Part shown: positions 1 through 5,595 of the stretch, piece after piece
Position numbering within the stretch: the stretch's first letter is position 1
Layout of the letters: every line of letters starts with the position of its first letter
NCBI GenBank assembly: GCA_027058255.1
Contig: JALUTE010000367.1
Span: forward strand, 1-9,580
Length of the DNA stretch: 9,580 bases
Direction: 5' to 3'
Source of the DNA: Methyloligella sp.
GTDB lineage: Bacteria > Pseudomonadota > Alphaproteobacteria > Rhizobiales > JALUTE01
Program-made: the position numbers and the translations under genes
The notes under the pieces: generated by a model
What the model saw: the letters and a program-made list of their open reading frames with translations, nothing else
The model's database searches: none
What the model was told of the DNA's origin: nothing

Positions 1-456
1 GAGCAGAGGCTTCCCGTCTACAAGATGCCGCATCTGGAAGGCTGGGCGCGGGCGGGCGACCGCTTCCTGCTTCCGGCCATCGGCCGGCACGAATTGCTGG
101 CCCTCGATGCCACCCGCTTCACGGAGCTGGGCCGCGTGCCGGTCCATGGCCAGCCCGTTTTCGCTGTCGCGCGCCCCGATGGCCGCCACGCCTGGGTCAA
201 CTTCGCCCATCCGCGGAACGACACCATCCAGGTGGTCGATGTGCCGAGCCTCGAGGTGATCCGGCAATGGAAGCCGGGACCGGCCGTTCTGCACATGGAG
301 TTCACGCCGCGCGGCCGGGAGGTCTGGCTCTCGGTGCGCGATGCGAACCGGATCGACATTCACGACACCCGCAGCTTCGCCAAGCTGGCCGAGCTGCCTG
401 CCAGGGCGCCGAGCGGGATTTTCTTCACCGCGCGCGCCCACCGGACGGGGCTGTGA
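1..456 (+). CDS. nirF: NirF, C-terminal part (heme d1 biosynthesis protein), 5' truncated by window
   Basis: An open frame runs from the first base to TGA at 454-456, giving about 151 residues of a protein whose start lies upstream. It reads as the end of a beta-propeller. Repeated strands of the type ALDATRF...VPVHGQPVF, VVDVPSLEVIRQW and DIHDTRSFAKLAELP resemble the d1-binding eight-bladed propeller of NirS, NirN and NirF. The tail PSGIFFTARAHRTGL is the NirF-type C-terminus as I recall it. NirF is a periplasmic or membrane-anchored protein that binds dihydro-heme d1 and is needed for a late step of d1 synthesis; its exact reaction is debated. Position directly before nirDL (2-base gap) supports the name. 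A short C-terminal piece of NirN or NirS is the alternative, but nirN is present separately at 3722. The N-terminal export signal and the catalytic residues cannot be seen here. Confidence 0.92.
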   Translation, partial: EQRLPVYKMPHLEGWARAGDRFLLPAIGRHELLALDATRFTELGRVPVHGQPVFAVARPDGRHAWVNFAHPRNDTIQVVDVPSLEVIRQWKPGPAVLHMEFTPRGREVWLSVRDANRIDIHDTRSFAKLAELPARAPSGIFFTARAHRTGL

Positions 457-458
457 GC

Positions 459-1478
459 ATGGAACCGCTCGCCACAATGGACGCGGGAATCGCGCCGATC
501 ACGCCGCTCGACCGGGCGCTGATCGACGGCTGGCAGCGCGGATTCCCGCTCGTCCCGCGTCCCTATCGGGTCCTTGCCGGGGCGCTCGGGGTGTCGGAGG
601 CGGATGTGCTGACACGGCTTGCGCATTTGTCGCGCCTGGGCGTGCTCTCGCGCATCGGCGCGGTGCTGCGCCCCAACACCGCCGGGGCCAGCACGCTTGC
701 CGCCATGCGCGTGCCCGAGGCGCGCCTCATGGAGGTCGCCGAGATCGTCAATGGCGAGCCCGGCGTCAACCACAATTACGAGCGCGAGCACGCCTTCAAC
801 CTGTGGTTTGTGGTGACGGGGCGCGACCGGGCGGCGGTGGACCGGACGCTCGCCCGCATTGAGGCGCGCACCGGCCTCGCCCTCATGGACCTGCCCATGG
901 AGAGGGCCTATTTCCTCGACCTCGGATTTCCCCTCACCGGCGAGCGGACACCGGCACCGCAGGCGCCGCCGGGCGAGAGGGCGGACCAGGCGACGCTCCG
1001 GATAACGGCGAAGGAGCGGGCGCTGCTCGAGGCCCTCGAGCCGGGCCTTGCCCTGACGGGGCGGCCCTATGAGGCCCTGGCCCATGCGATCGGCTGGACC
1101 GAGGCCGGCGTGCTGCGCGGCATCGGCGCCCTGATCGGGCGCGGCCTCATCAGCCGTTTCGGCCTCGTGGTGCGCCACCGCGAGCTCGGCTATCGCGCCA
1201 ATGCCATGGTGGTCTGGGACGTGCCCGACGAGGCCGTGGATCGCGTTGGCCGCCTCTTCGCGGCCGAGCCCCTGGTGCGGCTGTGCTATCGCCGCCCGCG
1301 CCGCCTGCCCGGCTGGCCCTACAACCTCTTTTGCATGATCCACGGCCGCGCGCGTGCGCCCGTCGAGGCCGAGGCCCGCCGCCTTGCCCGTCTCGCGGGG
1401 CTCGAGGCGCGCCCCCACGCGCTGCTGTTCAGCCGCCGCCGCTTCAAGCAGTGCGGGGCGCGCTTGTCCGCCGCATGA
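459..1478 (+). CDS. nirDL: NirDL, fused siroheme decarboxylase subunits D and L
   Basis: 339 residues made of two tandem Lrp/AsnC-like units. The D half (about residues 15-158) has a winged helix (LDRALIDGWQRGFPLVPRPY) and the signature HNYEREHAFNLWF starting at H105. A proline-rich linker (about 160-181) leads to the L half (about 182-339) with CYRRPRRLPGWPYNLFCMIHG starting at C276 (H295 near its end). NirD and NirL are separate proteins in Pseudomonas aeruginosa; fused forms are known elsewhere, e.g. Hydrogenobacter. With NirG and NirH they decarboxylate two acetate side chains of siroheme to give 12,18-didecarboxysiroheme in the cytoplasm. I chose ATG 459, two bases after nirF TGA; ATG 477 (MDAGIAP) is possible and would remove six residues. 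Lrp-like DNA binding as a true regulator is unlikely given the context. The 3' end overlaps ATGATGA at 1475-1481, which suggests translational coupling to nirG. Confidence 0.95.
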   Translation: MEPLATMDAGIAPITPLDRALIDGWQRGFPLVPRPYRVLAGALGVSEADVLTRLAHLSRLGVLSRIGAVLRPNTAGASTLAAMRVPEARLMEVAEIVNGEPGVNHNYEREHAFNLWFVVTGRDRAAVDRTLARIEARTGLALMDLPMERAYFLDLGFPLTGERTPAPQAPPGERADQATLRITAKERALLEALEPGLALTGRPYEALAHAIGWTEAGVLRGIGALIGRGLISRFGLVVRHRELGYRANAMVVWDVPDEAVDRVGRLFAAEPLVRLCYRRPRRLPGWPYNLFCMIHGRARAPVEAEARRLARLAGLEARPHALLFSRRRFKQCGARLSAA

Positions 1479-1495
1479 TGAAGCACGACAGCGAC

Positions 1496-1502
1496 AAGGG
1501 AG
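1496..1502 (+). promoter_or_regulatory. Ribosome binding site favouring nirG start at 1514
   Basis: AAGGGAG lies 11 bases before ATG 1514, and a weaker GAGG lies at 1507-1510. This supports 1514 over the in-frame ATG ATG at 1475-1480, which overlaps the nirDL stop and has no clear Shine-Dalgarno sequence. Confidence 0.5.
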
Positions 1503-1513
1503 CTACGAGGCCC

Positions 1514-1957
1514 ATGGACGCGACCGACCGGCGCATCGTCAACGCCCTGCAGGATGGCGTCGCCCCGACCGAGCGGCCCTATCGCGACGCCGCCCGGCGC
1601 CTCGGCCTCACGGAGGAGGACTTGCTCGCGCGCCTGGAGCGGCTTCTGGAGGAGGGCGTTCTCACCCGTTTCGGCCCCATGTTCGATGTCGAGAAAATGG
1701 GCGGTGCCTTCTGCCTCTGCGCCATGTCGGTGCCCGAGGCGGACATGGCACGCGTCGTGGCCGCTCTCGATGCCCGCCCCGAGGTCGCCCACAATTACGA
1801 GCGCGACCATGCGCTCAATCTCTGGTTCGTTCTGGCCACCGACAGGGAGGACGCGATCCGGCCGGCCATCGAGTCCATCGAGGCGGAGACGGGCCTTGCC
1901 GTCCTCGACTTTCCCAAGCGGCGCGAGTTTTTCGTCGGCCTCAGGGTGCAGGCATGA
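1514..1957 (+). CDS. nirG: NirG, siroheme decarboxylase subunit
   Basis: 147 residues, the usual NirG length. The protein opens with the Lrp/AsnC-like helix-turn-helix (MDATDRRIVNALQDG, then TERPYRDAARRLGLTEEDLLARLERLLEEGVLTRFGPMF). It carries the D/G-type signature HNYERDHALNLWF at H93, nearly identical to the D half of NirDL, and ends KRREFFVGLRVQA. It is thought to pair with NirH as the second heterodimer of the siroheme decarboxylase, acting in the cytoplasm between siroheme synthesis and NirJ. Start 1514 was chosen because homologous NirG proteins begin with M-D-x-x-D-R-R and a Shine-Dalgarno sequence lies ahead. Starting at 1475 would add a charged 13-residue leader and create an ATGA overlap with nirDL. 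The stop overlaps the nirH start (ATGA at 1954-1957). Confidence 0.95.
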   Translation: MDATDRRIVNALQDGVAPTERPYRDAARRLGLTEEDLLARLERLLEEGVLTRFGPMFDVEKMGGAFCLCAMSVPEADMARVVAALDARPEVAHNYERDHALNLWFVLATDREDAIRPAIESIEAETGLAVLDFPKRREFFVGLRVQA

Positions 1958-2523
1958 CCATGACCGGGAGCATGAGCGCGCACACGGCCCCAGGCGCGCC
2001 GCGCCGGACCGGCAAGGCGCGGGCAGCGGAGCGGCGCCCCCCGGGCGCGATCGACGCCCTCGACCGGGCGATCATCCGGGCAACGCAAGCGGGCCTGCCG
2101 CTCTCGCCCGACCCCTGGGCCACCATCGGCGCCGAGGTGGGCGCGCCGGGCGAGGAGGTGCGCCGGCGCATCGAGGCGATGCTCGCCCGCGGCATCATCC
2201 GGCGCATCGCGGCCGTGCCCAACCATTACGCCCTGGGCCTCACGGCGAACGGCATGTCCGTCTGGGATGTGGACGATGCCCACATCGCCCGCCTCGGCGC
2301 TGCGGTCGGGGCCCTCGATTTCGTGAGTCATTGCTATGAGCGCCCGCGCCGCCCGCCTCAATGGAGATACAACCTTTTCGCCATGGTGCATGGCACGACT
2401 CGCGCCGAGGTGGAGAAGAAGGTGGCGCGCATCGCGGCGCTGCTCGGCCCGCATGCGCGCGCCCACGACATCCTCTACAGCACGCGGATCATCAAGAAGA
2501 CCGGCCTGCGCCTTGGGCCATGA
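1954..2523 (+). CDS. nirH: NirH, siroheme decarboxylase subunit
   Basis: 189 residues. The core starts near residue 32 (AIDALDRAIIRATQAGLPL) with a winged helix, followed by the strongly conserved PNHYALGLTANGMSVWDVDDA. The L/H-type signature CYERPRRPPQWRYNLFAMVHG starts at C127, and the end is YSTRIIKKTGLRLGP. It is the partner of NirG in siroheme decarboxylation. The first 31 residues are a basic, Ala/Arg/Pro-rich extension that I do not recall from the Pseudomonas protein. No ATG, GTG or TTG start exists at the core boundary, so the extension must be at least partly translated. ATG 1954 (ATGA overlap with nirG) was chosen; 1960 and 1972 are in-frame alternatives, with GGGAG too close to 1972 to be a good site. 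A 12-base gap separates it from nirJ. Confidence 0.94.
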   Translation: MTMTGSMSAHTAPGAPRRTGKARAAERRPPGAIDALDRAIIRATQAGLPLSPDPWATIGAEVGAPGEEVRRRIEAMLARGIIRRIAAVPNHYALGLTANGMSVWDVDDAHIARLGAAVGALDFVSHCYERPRRPPQWRYNLFAMVHGTTRAEVEKKVARIAALLGPHARAHDILYSTRIIKKTGLRLGP

Positions 2524-2535
2524 AGCGAGGACAGC

Positions 2536-3747
2536 ATGTTTCGCCTGACCGAATATCTGCGCGAGATCGCCGCGCCGACACCCCTGGCCCCCAGGCGCGA
2601 GCCGGGCGGGCCGGTGGTGATCTGGAACCTCATTCGCCGGTGCAATCTGCGCTGCCGGCACTGCTACTCCATCTCCGGGGATGTGGACTTTCCCGGCGAG
2701 CTCTCCACCGAGGAGGTCTTCCGGGTGATGGACGACCTCAAGGCGTTTGGCGTGCCGGTGCTCATTCTCTCGGGTGGCGAGCCGCTTCTGCGCCGGGACA
2801 TTTTCGAGATCTCCCACCGCGCCAAGGCGATGGGCTTCTATGTGGGCCTCTCCACCAATGGGGCGCTCATCTCGGTGCACAATATCGAGGCCATTGCGGC
2901 GGTGGGCTATGACTATGTGGGCATCAGCCTCGACGGTCTGGCCAAGACACATGATGCCTTCCGCGGCAAGCCCGGCGCCTTTCGCGCCTCCCTCGATGCG
3001 GTGCGGCTCTGCCGCGCCCATGGCATCAAGGTGGGGCTGCGTTTCACCATGACCGAGGACAACCATCGCGAGCTTCCCGACCTGGTGGCGCTCGCCGAGG
3101 CGGAGGGGGCGGACAAGTTCTATCTGTCGCACCTGGTCTATGCGGGACGCGGCAACAAGAACCGCACCGACGACGCGGCCTGGGAGATCACCCGCCGCGC
3201 CATGGAATGGCTGTTCGAGACGGCCTGGTCGCATGTGGAGCGCGCGAGCCCCATGCAATTCGTCACCGGCAACAACGATGCCGATGCCGCCTTTCTCTAT
3301 CTCTGGGCGAGGCGGCGCTTCCCGGACCGGGCGGCGCATCTGCGTGCCAGGCTCGCCCAGTGGGGCGGCAACCAGAGCGGTGTGAACATCGCCAATATCG
3401 ACAATGTCGGCGATGTGCACCCTGACACGTTCTGGTGGCATTACAGCCTGGGCAATGTGCGCGAGCGCCCCTTCTCCGAGATCTGGCCCGACACGTCGGA
3501 CCCCATCATGGCGGGGCTCAAACGCCGTCCGCGCCGGATCAAGGGCCGCTGCGGGCACTGCCGCTTCTTCGACATCTGCGGAGGCAATACCCGAGTGCGG
3601 GCCCTTCAGCTCACGGGCGATGCCTGGGCCGAGGACCCGGCCTGCTATCTCTCGGATGGCGAGATCGGCGTGGCCGGACATGGCGCGCGCCTGACGGTGA
3701 CGCCCTTTCGAGGAGCCAAGCATGAACCGGCTCTCCCCTCGCGCTGA
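2536..3747 (+). CDS. nirJ: NirJ, radical SAM heme d1 biosynthesis enzyme
   Basis: 403 residues. The radical SAM motif C36-NLR-C40-RH-C43 binds the SAM-coordinating [4Fe-4S] cluster and is followed by the SAM-binding LSGGEPLL (G80-G81-E82-P83). The TIM-barrel body includes GISLDGLAKTHDAFRGKPGAF and GLRFTMTEDN. A C-terminal SPASM-like cysteine set (C339, C342, C348 in CGHCRFFDICGGN, and C370) should bind a second Fe-S cluster. NirJ removes the propionate side chains at C3 and C8 of 12,18-didecarboxysiroheme, a step toward the two oxo groups of d1. The related heme enzymes AhbC and AhbD are the main alternatives; the context between nirH and nirN and the NirJ-like length decide. GAGG at 2527-2530 precedes ATG 2536. 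The last 26 bases overlap nirN in another frame. Confidence 0.96.
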   Translation: MFRLTEYLREIAAPTPLAPRREPGGPVVIWNLIRRCNLRCRHCYSISGDVDFPGELSTEEVFRVMDDLKAFGVPVLILSGGEPLLRRDIFEISHRAKAMGFYVGLSTNGALISVHNIEAIAAVGYDYVGISLDGLAKTHDAFRGKPGAFRASLDAVRLCRAHGIKVGLRFTMTEDNHRELPDLVALAEAEGADKFYLSHLVYAGRGNKNRTDDAAWEITRRAMEWLFETAWSHVERASPMQFVTGNNDADAAFLYLWARRRFPDRAAHLRARLAQWGGNQSGVNIANIDNVGDVHPDTFWWHYSLGNVRERPFSEIWPDTSDPIMAGLKRRPRRIKGRCGHCRFFDICGGNTRVRALQLTGDAWAEDPACYLSDGEIGVAGHGARLTVTPFRGAKHEPALPSR

Positions 3748-5344
3748 GCGGTCCGGGCTCACCCGGCGCGCTTCGGTCTTCGTGATCGTGCTCACCGGCC
3801 TTTGGCTCGCCGGGAGCGTGTCTGGACCCGCCATGGCGGGCTCCGACACGGGCTCCGATGCCTCCGCTCCCGCGCTTTACGCCCGCCACTGCGCGGCGTG
3901 CCATGGTCCGGGCCGCCTCGGCGCCCAGGGGCCGGCCCTCATTCCCGAGAGCCTCAGGCGGCTGCGGCGAAAGGCGGCCCTGCAAGTCATCGCCAGGGGC
4001 CGCATGCAGACCCAGATGCCCGGCTATGCGGGCAAGCTCTCCAGGGCCGAGATCGCCGCCCTTGTGGATTACATCTACACGCCCCTGCCGCGCGTGCCCG
4101 AGTGGGGCCTTGCCGAGATCCGCGCGAGCCACAAGGTCATGCGCCCCGACCTCGTCGAAGGGGATGCCTCGACGGTGCGCCCCGTCTACGCTGCCGACCC
4201 CCTCAACCTCTTCCTGGTGGTGGAGGCGGGGGATCACCACGTGACGGTGCTCGACGGCGACCGGCTGGAGCCCATCACCCGCTTCAAGTCGCGCTTCGCC
4301 CTGCATGGCGGGCCGAAATACACCTCCGATGGCCGTTTCGTCTATCTCGCCTCCCGCGACGGCTGGATCACCAAATACGACATGTACCGCCTCGCCAAGG
4401 TGGCGGAGGTGCGCGCGGGCATCAACACCCGAAACGCCGCCGTCTCCTCGGACAATCGCTTCGTGCTGGTGGGCAATTATCTGCCCCATACATTGGTGCT
4501 GCTCGATGCCCGCGACCTCTCGCCGGTGACGGTCATTCCCGTGCGCGCCGCCGGGGGCGAGAGCTCGCGCGTCTCCGCCGTCTACAACGCCCCGCCACGG
4601 CGCAGCTTCATCGTGGCGCTCAAGGACATGCCGGAGATCTGGGAGCTCTCTTACGCCCCGACCCCCCGCAAGGGCTCGGGCCAAGGCCGTGGGCGTCCGC
4701 GTCCGCCCCTGCCCCTGCGCCGCATCCGGCTCGACACCCGTCTCGACGACTTTTTCTTCGATCAGGACTACGCCCATCTCATCGGCGCGTCGCGCTCGGG
4801 CAAGGCGGAGGTCATCGACCTCGGCTCGGGCAAGGTGGTGGCGCGCCTTCCTCTCGAGGGCATGCCGCATCTCGGCTCTGGCATCACCTGGACGCCGAAG
4901 CGCGGGCCCTATGCGGGCCGGCGCATTCTCGCAACCCCGCATCTCGGCCGGGCGGCGGTGAGCTTTATCGACATGGATCGCTGGACCACCATCAAGACGC
5001 TCAAGACCCTGGGGCCGGGCTTCTTCATGCGCAGCCACGAGCAGAGCCCCTATGCCTGGGTGGACGTCTTCTTCGGCCCCGACCGCGACGCCATGCATGT
5101 GATCGACAAGGAGACGCTCGAGATCGTCAGGACCCTGCGCCCGGCGCCGGGCAAGACGGCGGCCCATGTGGAGTTCGACCGCTACGGCAGGCGGGCCCTG
5201 GTGAGCATCTGGGACCGCCAGGGCGCCATCGTCGTCTATGACGCGCGGTCACTCGTGGAGATCAAGCGCCTGCCCATGGTCAAGCCATCGGGGAAATACA
5301 ACGTCTTCAACAAGATCACCCTCTCCGAAGGCACCAGCCATTAG
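3722..5344 (+). CDS. nirN: NirN, c-type cytochrome and dihydro-heme d1 dehydrogenase
   Basis: 540 residues. A signal sequence occupies residues 1-39 (basic N-region, hydrophobic VFVIVLTGLWLAG, likely cut after AMA39). A cytochrome c domain has heme motif C57-A-A-C60-H61 and a likely axial Met at M99 (QTQMPGYAG). An eight-bladed d1-binding propeller follows (LNLFLVVEAGDHHVTVLDGD, then ALHGGPKYTSDGRFVYLASRDGW). Candidate d1-contact histidines are H195, H383 and H482 (my inference from spacing recalled for P. aeruginosa NirN). NirN oxidises dihydro-heme d1 to d1 in the periplasm by making the acrylate double bond. NirS is the alternative, but propeller segments such as HGGPKY, PHLGSGITW and KPSGKYNVFNKI and the cluster-end position fit NirN. 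AGGAG at 3711-3715, six bases before ATG 3722, sets the start. A Gly/Arg/Pro-rich loop at residues 314-335 looks like an insertion. The protein is longer than the P. aeruginosa form (about 493). Confidence 0.94.
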   Translation: MNRLSPRAERSGLTRRASVFVIVLTGLWLAGSVSGPAMAGSDTGSDASAPALYARHCAACHGPGRLGAQGPALIPESLRRLRRKAALQVIARGRMQTQMPGYAGKLSRAEIAALVDYIYTPLPRVPEWGLAEIRASHKVMRPDLVEGDASTVRPVYAADPLNLFLVVEAGDHHVTVLDGDRLEPITRFKSRFALHGGPKYTSDGRFVYLASRDGWITKYDMYRLAKVAEVRAGINTRNAAVSSDNRFVLVGNYLPHTLVLLDARDLSPVTVIPVRAAGGESSRVSAVYNAPPRRSFIVALKDMPEIWELSYAPTPRKGSGQGRGRPRPPLPLRRIRLDTRLDDFFFDQDYAHLIGASRSGKAEVIDLGSGKVVARLPLEGMPHLGSGITWTPKRGPYAGRRILATPHLGRAAVSFIDMDRWTTIKTLKTLGPGFFMRSHEQSPYAWVDVFFGPDRDAMHVIDKETLEIVRTLRPAPGKTAAHVEFDRYGRRALVSIWDRQGAIVVYDARSLVEIKRLPMVKPSGKYNVFNKITLSEGTSH

Positions 5345-5396
5345 GGGGCTCGCAAGGCGCCTTCCCGCGCATGGGACGGCGAAGGGGCTGAGAGCA

Positions 5397-5465
5397 CGGC
5401 GCCTGCCGCCCTGGATGCCCGTGTCGGGCGCGGCAATCCAAGGCCGCATTCCTCGGCGCCTGCCG
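5397..5465. repeat. 12-base direct repeat flanking a hairpin element
   Basis: CGGCGCCTGCCG occurs at 5397-5408 and again at 5454-5465, 57 bases apart. The first copy overlaps the start of the palindrome at 5404-5448 and the second lies just after it. It may be a duplication around a small mobile palindrome, or coincidence in GC-rich DNA. Confidence 0.5.
5404..5448. repeat. Palindromic element, copy B of a putative dispersed repeat family
   Basis: TGCCGCCCTGGAT (5404-5416) pairs with ATCCAAGGCCGCA (5436-5448) at 11 of 13 positions. Between them GCCCG-TGT-CGGGC (5417-5429) forms an inner stem. The segment CCGCCCTGGAT is shared with the element at 7922-7931. Similar palindromes are scattered between genes in many alphaproteobacteria. 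It lies 60 bases after nirN and could affect 3' end formation. Confidence 0.55.
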
Positions 5466-5468
5466 GCC

Positions 5469-5500
5469 GGGATCGCCAGGTCAAAGCCCGGAGAAGACGT
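5469..5500. repeat. Degenerate palindromic element, copy C of the same family
   Basis: GGGATCGCCAGGTCAAAGCC followed by CGGAGAAGACGT aligns with the element at 7928-7955: shared GGATC, CC-GGTCA, G-CC-GG and GACG blocks in the same order. The stem arms are partly decayed. Family membership is inferred from this alignment by eye. Confidence 0.4.
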
Positions 5501-5517
5501 GAGTTAAGTGCAAGCGC

Positions 5518-5538
5518 GGCCAGAACGCCGTGCTGGCC
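5518..5538 (+). terminator. Hairpin after nirN, possible terminator without T-tract
   Basis: GGCCAG (5518-5523) and CTGGCC (5533-5538) form a perfect 6-bp stem with a 9-base loop. No T-run follows, so intrinsic termination is doubtful. It could instead stabilise the 3' end of the nir mRNA. Confidence 0.25.
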
Positions 5539-5547
5539 ATCGCAGCA

Positions 5548-5569
5548 AGAGGCCAATGATTCTGCCTCT
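5548..5569 (-). terminator. Hairpin after parE, weak terminator candidate
   Basis: AGAGGC (5548-5553) and GCCTCT (5564-5569) form a perfect 6-bp stem with a 10-base loop, starting 26 bases beyond the parE stop. Read on the minus strand, the stem is followed only by TGCTGCG, so there is no U-tract. Evidence is positional only. Confidence 0.25.
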
Positions 5570-5595
5570 CTCGTCTCGGATGCACCGCGCTGGCG

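Larger units (their letters stand above)
5345..5595. other. Convergent intergenic region between nirN and parE, rich in palindromes
   Basis: 251 bases with no convincing gene. It holds at least four inverted-repeat segments (5404-5448, 5469-5491, 5518-5538, 5548-5569) and a 12-base direct repeat. None is followed by a T-run, so no classical intrinsic terminator was found. The region must still separate two converging transcripts, through these stems or through Rho. Confidence 0.7.

Noticed and set aside
459..2523. Treating nirDL, nirG and nirH as Lrp/AsnC transcription regulators
   Set aside because: They have the Lrp-like fold, but the HNYER and CYxRPRR signatures and the heme d1 operon context identify siroheme decarboxylase subunits.
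1795..3849. 684-codon open frame on the minus strand across nirG-nirJ
   Set aside because: It lies antisense to well-recognised genes, has no recognisable domain, and is explained by the high third-position GC of the coding strand.
3611..5167. 518-codon minus-strand open frame opposite nirN
   Set aside because: It is a shadow of nirN; the His/Arg/Gly-rich translation has no domain or start context.
3722..5344. Calling this gene nirS (cytochrome cd1 nitrite reductase)
   Set aside because: The combination of a CxxCH domain and d1 propeller fits both, but segments such as HGGPKY and KPSGKYNVFNKI and the position after nirJ fit NirN.
5345..5595. Classical intrinsic terminator between nirN and parE
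   Set aside because: Several stems are present but none is followed by a T-run on either strand.
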